Of a stretch of 64,000 nt of DNA, positions 57,540 through 64,000 are shown piece after piece. This DNA comes from Utricularia gibba. Lineage: Eukaryota; Streptophyta; Magnoliopsida; Lamiales; Lentibulariaceae. The notes under the pieces are model-generated. The model saw only the letters and a program-made list of their open reading frames with translations. It was not told the origin of the DNA and searched no databases. The stretch covers positions 3,286,001-3,350,000 of the forward strand of contig CM007991.1 of NCBI GenBank assembly GCA_002189035.1, written 5' to 3'. The position numbers were made by a program, and so were the translations under genes. Within the stretch, counting starts at the first letter, position 1, and the number at the start of each line of letters is the position of its first letter.

Positions 57540-58300
57540 GTCTTAGAGAAAGAATAGGGAATTGTTTGATGCATGAAAACCAGGAATAAAGTGGTCGTGT
57601 TTGTCCCCCCATTCCCTTTCTTTTGCATTCATGCAAGATGAACAGGGAACGCATTCTTCTTTAGCATAACAATGTGCAAGTTCAGGAAAGCCCTTTTGTC
57701 TATGGTATCGATTTTGCCACAAACACCCTCGGCCAAACCCCACATTTCAACATAAAAGAACGGCAGAAGAAGGGAATACAGTCAATGGCATAAAAGAACA
57801 TCAGAACAGCACAACTTGTGGTAAGCAGTAAGGCGCTTTTCCAATGAGCATAATTCAAGAAGACAGTATTCCAGTTTTCACCAGGATCAAACGCATCACC
57901 ACTGTAGTAGAAGAGTGAGAAATCACCCCTGTGTTGCAATAATGTTTTTGTCTAGTCGCCAGCATCAAATGGCGAGGCTAATTATACATTGTCTTGACAG
58001 ATTTGACAGATGCTACATGAATAAATTATACATGCACATGGAAGCGAAGTTTGTGGATTAAAAGATGAACCATTTCATTATATCAGCGGAGAAACAGAAG
58101 CAATGAAATTCAGGACAAGAGAGAGACCATAGTTTCCTAGTTTCTGACTACTACAATGTTCAATAGAAAGCACCGCCATCCAATTTCATTTCTTCCCATT
58201 ATTCTCCCTATATCACAGACAAAGTGCAGCAGTGGATTCTCATCCTGCTTCAGCAGACCCTTCAATTTTGATATTCTGGAGGAAGGAGGCGTTGACTGGT
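57540..58300. other. Convergent spacer between the two RADIALIS-like genes
   Basis: Holds the 3' untranslated regions of both genes. The minus-strand frames at 57543-57743 and 57700-57939 are not recognisable. Nothing else is seen. Confidence 0.5.
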
Positions 58301-58657
58301 TCACTTCAACCTGAGGCCCTTGACAAACCTGTGGAAATCAAAAGAACTCATCGATCATATAATGAGCTGGTCTTTCACTGTGACATTTTTAGGCATGTTT
58401 TACCTCTGCTCAATTCCAACTTTCGGGAGGGAGTGATAGTTTGGAATTGGAACTTGATCAGTTTCGATCCTCATAATATCCTTCTCCAAGGCTTCATAGT
58501 GCCTTCTCACCTCTTCTGGTGATTTTCCGGCCACCTCTCTAGCAATGTTGTGCCACCGGTCAGGGGTCTCCTTGTCGAACTTGGCTAAGGCCGCCTCAAA
58601 CTGTTTGTTCTGCATGACAGACCAGCTGCGGGAGGATGACATGGAGCTTGACGCCAT
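58301..58657 (-). CDS. RL: RADIALIS-like SANT/MYB protein (copy 2)
   Basis: Two exons: 58657-58404 and 58328-58301, joined within an Arg codon. Blocks are [60 protein letters not shown] and [20 protein letters not shown], ending FVKGLRLK. The same SANT positions as copy 1 are kept (SWSVMQN, DRWHN, RHYEAL). Unlike copy 1 it has an intron after the domain. The frame is open further upstream to 58741 but the family start fits 58657. The two copies differ clearly in sequence, so they are not a recent duplication. Confidence 0.92.
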
Positions 58658-60350
58658 TGGAGTCGAGAGACAGGGAGAGTGAGCTAGTGAAGAAGGAAAG
58701 AAGAAAGACAACTTCGGTGGTGAGGGTGGATTGAATCTCAACGACGAATGGCTATATATATATGCAAGAAAACATGATGCCTGAAACCAAGTTGAGGAAT
58801 ATATCTCATACCTTTTGTTGTAGATGACTAGATGCTATTCCGGCTCTCAACCGCAAAACAGGAATCCATCTCATATTCTGAAAATAATAAAAACTAAACT
58901 GTCTTTATGATAGTTCAAACATCTCCTAAATACATGTCTGAGTATCGATCTCCAAAAAGGATCGAAGCAAAAACAGAGGTCGATCTTGTCAGCTTCATCA
59001 CAAAGGGCTGGATTTTCATACCTTGCCTGCAAACTCCAAAAAAAGACAGAACCCAGGTTCTACGTAATCAGTATTGTCACTAGACAACAAAATAGGGATG
59101 CATCTGATCACTGGTTCAAGTAGTCGGGAAAGGGGCCCTCTTCACTTTTCTTCTCCCATTAACTTTACACATCAAGATCCTATTCTTGAGGGGTCTTTTT
59201 CTAGTTCTTTTGTATTATCATACGGTATGACGATGTTTCCTGCAGCATAGCCAAAAGTTTTGCAATGGTGTTCTGCTATGGGCAAACTAATTCGAAATAT
59301 TTTACTCCTTTCAATGCAGCTCCTGAGCTATATTGCTTAGCAGCACACTCAGATGTCTCGAGACTAAGGCAACAAAAGTTCATGAACATCCTTCAAAATG
59401 AAAGGAGTGGACAAAAATAAGTGAAGTAAAAGCAGAGGAGAATCTCTAGCCTATCATGGGAATCCAATGAGTTGTTAAAATTCCCACATTAACATATTCT
59501 TTCAGGGTGATAGCATATCTCAGATTCCCACCTCAAACTCAGAATCACAAAAACCATAAACCATACTATGTGTTATGTTGTCATTCTCACGAACACTGAT
59601 TTTACGAAGGAAAATACGAATTTCGATAAAATAAAAAATCACTTGTCCACACGATGAAGCCTGTGAACACTTTTGAAAAAGAGAACTTTATTCGTCACTT
59701 CATTCACTGTAACTTGTTCACACAATGAAGTATTCTCACCCCCTCTTTACCAGTTGATGCAAATTCCGGCGATTTTTCTAGAGAAGGGAATCTGACATAT
59801 ATGTTCAACGGTGTCATGGTGTTTGAATGCGCTTTCCAATTATGACAACTGAAAACAATTACGGACGAATAAAATTATATTCTACACCTGATAAAATAAT
59901 AATAAACACTGCAAAGCGTAAAGGAAAGGTTCTTGGAAAAGTGAAGTCAAGGTTCAGTCAGTCCTAAAGAGAATATGAACTTGATTGAGGTCTCTAAGAC
60001 TTGGTAAACTTAAGAATGGAATGACTGGTCTTACCTTCTCTGTCTTCATATGCTCAGTTGGTGAGTGAACAACAAAAATGATCTGATTCTGAGCAATTGG
60101 ATGGCGTGGCGGGGGAAATTTGGAACTTCAAATTCCCCGCCAGTGAAAGGTGTGGATGAGGGAAATCTGATACTTTCTAAACCATGCTATCCAACAGAAA
60201 ATATGTGGTGCAAACTTAATTCCCAATAGAGTAAGAGAAATGAACCACAGATTTCAATCAGCCGAATACAAAGCCCTGGACATAAACCAGAGAATGCGTT
60301 ATGGTACCGTTTTTGGGGACTGAGAAATAATGCTTCCGTGACTACAATGT
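58658..60350. other. Long spacer upstream of the second RADIALIS-like gene
   Basis: About 1.7 kb without a supported gene. A TATA-like run (58752-58763) lies 95 bases from the RADIALIS-like start. A short imperfect repeat of 19 bases occurs at 59641-59659 and 59712-59730. The left part may contain leader sequence of the RADIALIS-like gene and the right part is the 3' region of the glycosyltransferase gene. Confidence 0.5.
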
Positions 60351-62660
60351 TCATCTATTTGCTTTGCGCAAAACCTCCTTCAAAACTGAAGATATACGCT
60401 GTGACATATGTTGCTCCAGAAACATGCTTTGGACCCTGTCGTAACCCTTTCTCCCCATTGTCTTTCTAAGTTCTGCATCTGTAGCTAGTTGAATAATATT
60501 TTCTGCAAGAGGTGTTACCCCTTCTTTTCCAGCTGGATGCAGCCAACCTGTGGTTCCATTGACTACTATCTCTGTTGTACCTCCAGCTGCAGTACCCTAA
60601 TGAGCATCACACAACCAAACTGAAGTTTTTCGAAATGGGTACTGAACAATTAAATGAATGGATATGTACATTTTCACGTGAATTTCTTAGACAACACCGT
60701 TTCTAATGCAGAATATTCAAAATCTTACATGACAACAAAAAAAAAAAAAAAAAAAAAAAACTCACCAGAATGGGCAGCTGAAAAGCCATTGCTTCAATGG
60801 TTATCCTACCAAAGCATTCCCCACGTCCCTACATTTTGAGGATGGTACAATCTCAACATGAAATAACAAACTTCCCAAACCAGCAAAATGAAAGTAAAGC
60901 TTAAGGACCACACCTGAGAATTTTGGACGAGGACATCAATTGAAGCCAGATAAGGAGCAACGTTCAGCGTTTTGTTCACAAAATGTACACTTCCCTGAAT
61001 TTTCTTGTCAGCAACAAAGTTGCGGAGTTCAGTTTCAAATTTAGTTTGCACTCCCAAGTCACTTCCCACTACCACTGCATGCATTGTGGGCACACTCAGC
61101 CTTCTCTGCTGTATGAGCTGCAGAGCCTCATGGAAGGATTTAAGAAAAAGATCTTGACCCTTGCCTCTAGAAACACCTACGCAGTGAAACATCACAAGCC
61201 AATGATTCACCATGCTTACACAAACATACCATTGAGAAAACCTTAAAGTTAGAAGTCCAATAAAAAAGAAAATGAAAATTGCGGTCGTGGAAGCATACTG
61301 TTGATAATGGCAAATACAAGATCGCCTTTCCGAACTCCAAGTGATTCCCTGATATGTTCTCGAAGGACCCTTCTCGCCACCATGTTTTCAGCAACTTCCA
61401 TCAAGTCTATACTATTCCCAAGATGCACAACAAAGGTCTCAGGCATCTTGATCCTGTATCAAGAGACATGAAGGGCCACAAACAGTCTTTCATCATTGAC
61501 AACACGAAAATTTAGTGAAAAACCTAAATGAAAAGAAGATCAGTGCACCTCAAACGCTCTTCAGTCCGATTCTTCCAGTATTCAGCTGTAACATATGAAT
61601 CAATCATGGCACCTGAAACGAAAGGGAGGTGCTTTACGTACTCCATTTTAAAGTAATGGCCCCTCATTTCATGAATCCACCATAAAACCTTGGGAAGTAA
61701 ACGAGTCACAGTTTCTTTTGGCACACTGTCAAGCCACTTGCCAGCTACAGCAGTATTTAAAATGATAAGATCAGCTTGAAGAGCTGAATCAACAGCCTTC
61801 TCACCCTTTGGTGGCAGAACCTGCACAAAATCAAAATTGGTTCATTATGATGTGGTTATGGAAAATTAAATGAGATAACGAAGATATAATAGACCAACTT
61901 AACTGCATTATACCTCAACACCTCTTTCGATCATCCTTTGTTCCAAACTGAAAATTATCTCATCAGGTTCAGAGGGCATCTGATTAGTGATCCAGATAAC
62001 GCGTGTACTAACAGCTCTTAACAAGAAAGCGAGCTCCATCAGCAACAAAGGCCCACCTAAAACAAAATATATGCAAAACAAAAAATGGATCAGTAAAGGA
62101 ATGCGTGGAGCAAGCTAAAAGGCCAGGGTTAGTTCAAAATCAAGCGATGAAAAAGTGGGTACGACCCTACTAGTGTGGGAATACGTCAGAAACGCAGGCC
62201 CAGACTCCATAGCCACCACATTAGCCTTTAAAACTAAAAAAACATCCATGCTGCTATGAAGATCGATAAAGTAGTAATTCTATCTTTACAATTTCCATAG
62301 TTCTCATCAGTAATGTTAAAAGGCTCCAAGGCTTGATCTGGTTCAGAAACCATCAGCATAAAAAAACACTCTTCAAAAAATGGAAGAAAGACACGGAAAT
62401 CAAGTACCAGAGAGCGACAACTCGTGCGAAACCATGAGCACAAGCTTTGATCTCATGAATTCTAGCGAGTTCTCTCCTTCCCCTCTAGATCTACTGCCTT
62501 GAAAGCCAGACAATGGAGCTGAAATCGATAGATTCTCTTCATCACGAACATAACCGCGGCCGCAGGAACTAAACGAGGATCCGATGAGAAATGCCACCGC
62601 CGTTGAGAAAGCGATGCACAGCAAGAAAACCAACCGCTGTTTCTTAGTCACTACGCCCAT
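60351..62660 (-). CDS. GT4-type glycosyltransferase, membrane-anchored
   Basis: A UDP-glycosyltransferase-superfamily protein like Arabidopsis At1g75420/At1g19710. The start at 62660 gives MGVVTKKQRLVFLLCIAF, with one membrane anchor (LVFLLCIAFSTAVAFLIG) typical of a type II Golgi or ER enzyme. Exons then read LVLMVSHELSLSGGPLLLME (glycosyltransferase 4 N-domain), LIILNTAVAGKWLDSVP, VLWWIHEMRGHYFKMEYVKH, FVVHLGNSIDLMEVAENMV, VSRGKGQDLFLKSFHEALQL and IDVLVQNSQGRGECFGRITI with EAMAFQLPIL, the C-terminal GT4 E-x7-E region. The C-terminal exon reads GTTEIVVNGTTGWLHPAG and ends VLRKANR at 60351. An intron donor near 60760 is directly followed by a long T run (sense strand). The sugar and acceptor are unknown. 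Confidence 0.85.
60737..60760. repeat. Homopolymer run of 24 A
   Basis: Twenty-four uninterrupted A on the plus strand, equal to 24 T in the sense strand of the glycosyltransferase gene. It follows the donor GTGAG within a few bases, inside the intron. Length may be uncertain because of sequencing. Confidence 0.85.
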
Positions 62661-63126
62661 GATCGAACAGGATCAAGAACCAATTCGTGAACTAGGGCAC
62701 CACATTGTTAATTTGAGTACCACCCCTCCAAAACCTGACTCCCCAATCCCCAATTCATAGCTTTGCTAAACGGATCCATTTTCCCTAATAATTACCAAAA
62801 AAAACCTCAATTTGGCTTATTTAAAAAAATGACCAAAATGCCCTCAATTTGGCCCATCGAAGCTCAATAGAAGAGGAAGAAGAAGAAGCTCAGTGACGAA
62901 TGAAGAAAAATTCACAGCATCTGTGAGTGGCAGTAGCAAGGAGACAGGTCTGCTATTTCCAGTACATGAAGAAAAAGAGACACAGAACTCTAGAAAAATC
63001 TATGGCACATCATGAGGCCATGAATTCCCAGATCTCGTCTGTAGAGTTGTCCATAGTACATGCACAAATAGATAAACTATACATAGTACTAGTTTACTAG
63101 AACTCGTCTTCAGAGTTATCCACAGC
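62661..63126. other. Glycosyltransferase promoter and 3' spacer of the cysteine protease gene
   Basis: A short balanced spacer. It holds the promoter and leader of the glycosyltransferase gene near 62661-62870 and the 3' untranslated region of the protease gene from about 62900 to 63126. No gene is seen. Confidence 0.5.

Positions 63127-64000
<874 letters not shown>

Overview
This is a nuclear segment from a flowering plant, most likely a eudicot. The evidence is intron-rich genes with short GT-AG introns, AT-rich spacers, and plant-only families: a 3-ketoacyl-CoA synthase, a SULTR4 sulfate transporter, a lumenal PsbP-like protein, an ABF bZIP, BKI1, a BES1/BZR1 homolog and RADIALIS-like MYBs. 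I count about 24 protein genes plus one tRNA in 64 kb, so the region is gene-dense. I cannot name the species.

Layout. 1-4391 (-): 5' two thirds of a FYVE-less FAB1-type phosphoinositide kinase, kinase domain outside the window. 4.4-8.4 kb: AT-rich spacer holding a frame-broken proline-rich secreted-protein gene and a GC-rich open island. 8.45-10.36 kb (+): 3-ketoacyl-CoA synthase. 10.9-15.4 kb (-): SULTR4 transporter. 16.2-23.9 kb (-): large plant ARM-type protein of unknown function. 24.6-25.9 kb (+): PsbP-like protein. 26.5-27.2 kb (-): three-exon gene for an unrecognised 81-residue protein. 29.5-32.6 kb (+): coiled-coil protein. 32.85-34.9 kb (+): THO5 homolog lacking its C-terminal half.

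35.5-50.3 kb is a run of seven genes all on the minus strand: ABF bZIP, BKI1, PP2C, ORC2, plastid signal peptidase, TMEM147 and plastid octanoyltransferase LIP2P. Then come LPAT4/5 (+, 52.3-53.7), a hypothetical ORF (-), a BES1/BZR1 homolog (+, 55.1-56.1), tRNA-Ala(TGC) (-), two tail-to-tail RADIALIS-like genes, a family 4-type glycosyltransferase (-, 60.4-62.7) and the 3' end of an XBCP3-like granulin cysteine protease (-, off the right edge).

Functional links: BKI1 and a BES1/BZR1 homolog, both brassinosteroid signalling parts, lie 17 kb apart, and each has a CACGTG box upstream. An ABF-type ABA factor sits beside BKI1. PsbP-like, signal peptidase and LIP2P are plastid proteins, but nothing indicates an operon-like cluster. 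I found no mobile element, CRISPR array or clearly new multi-gene system. The most useful anomalies are the truncated THO5 with a GC donor, the 81-residue small protein, an in-frame (exitron-like) intron in the signal peptidase, and single-base frame breaks in the ABF and proline-rich genes that look like homopolymer deletions.
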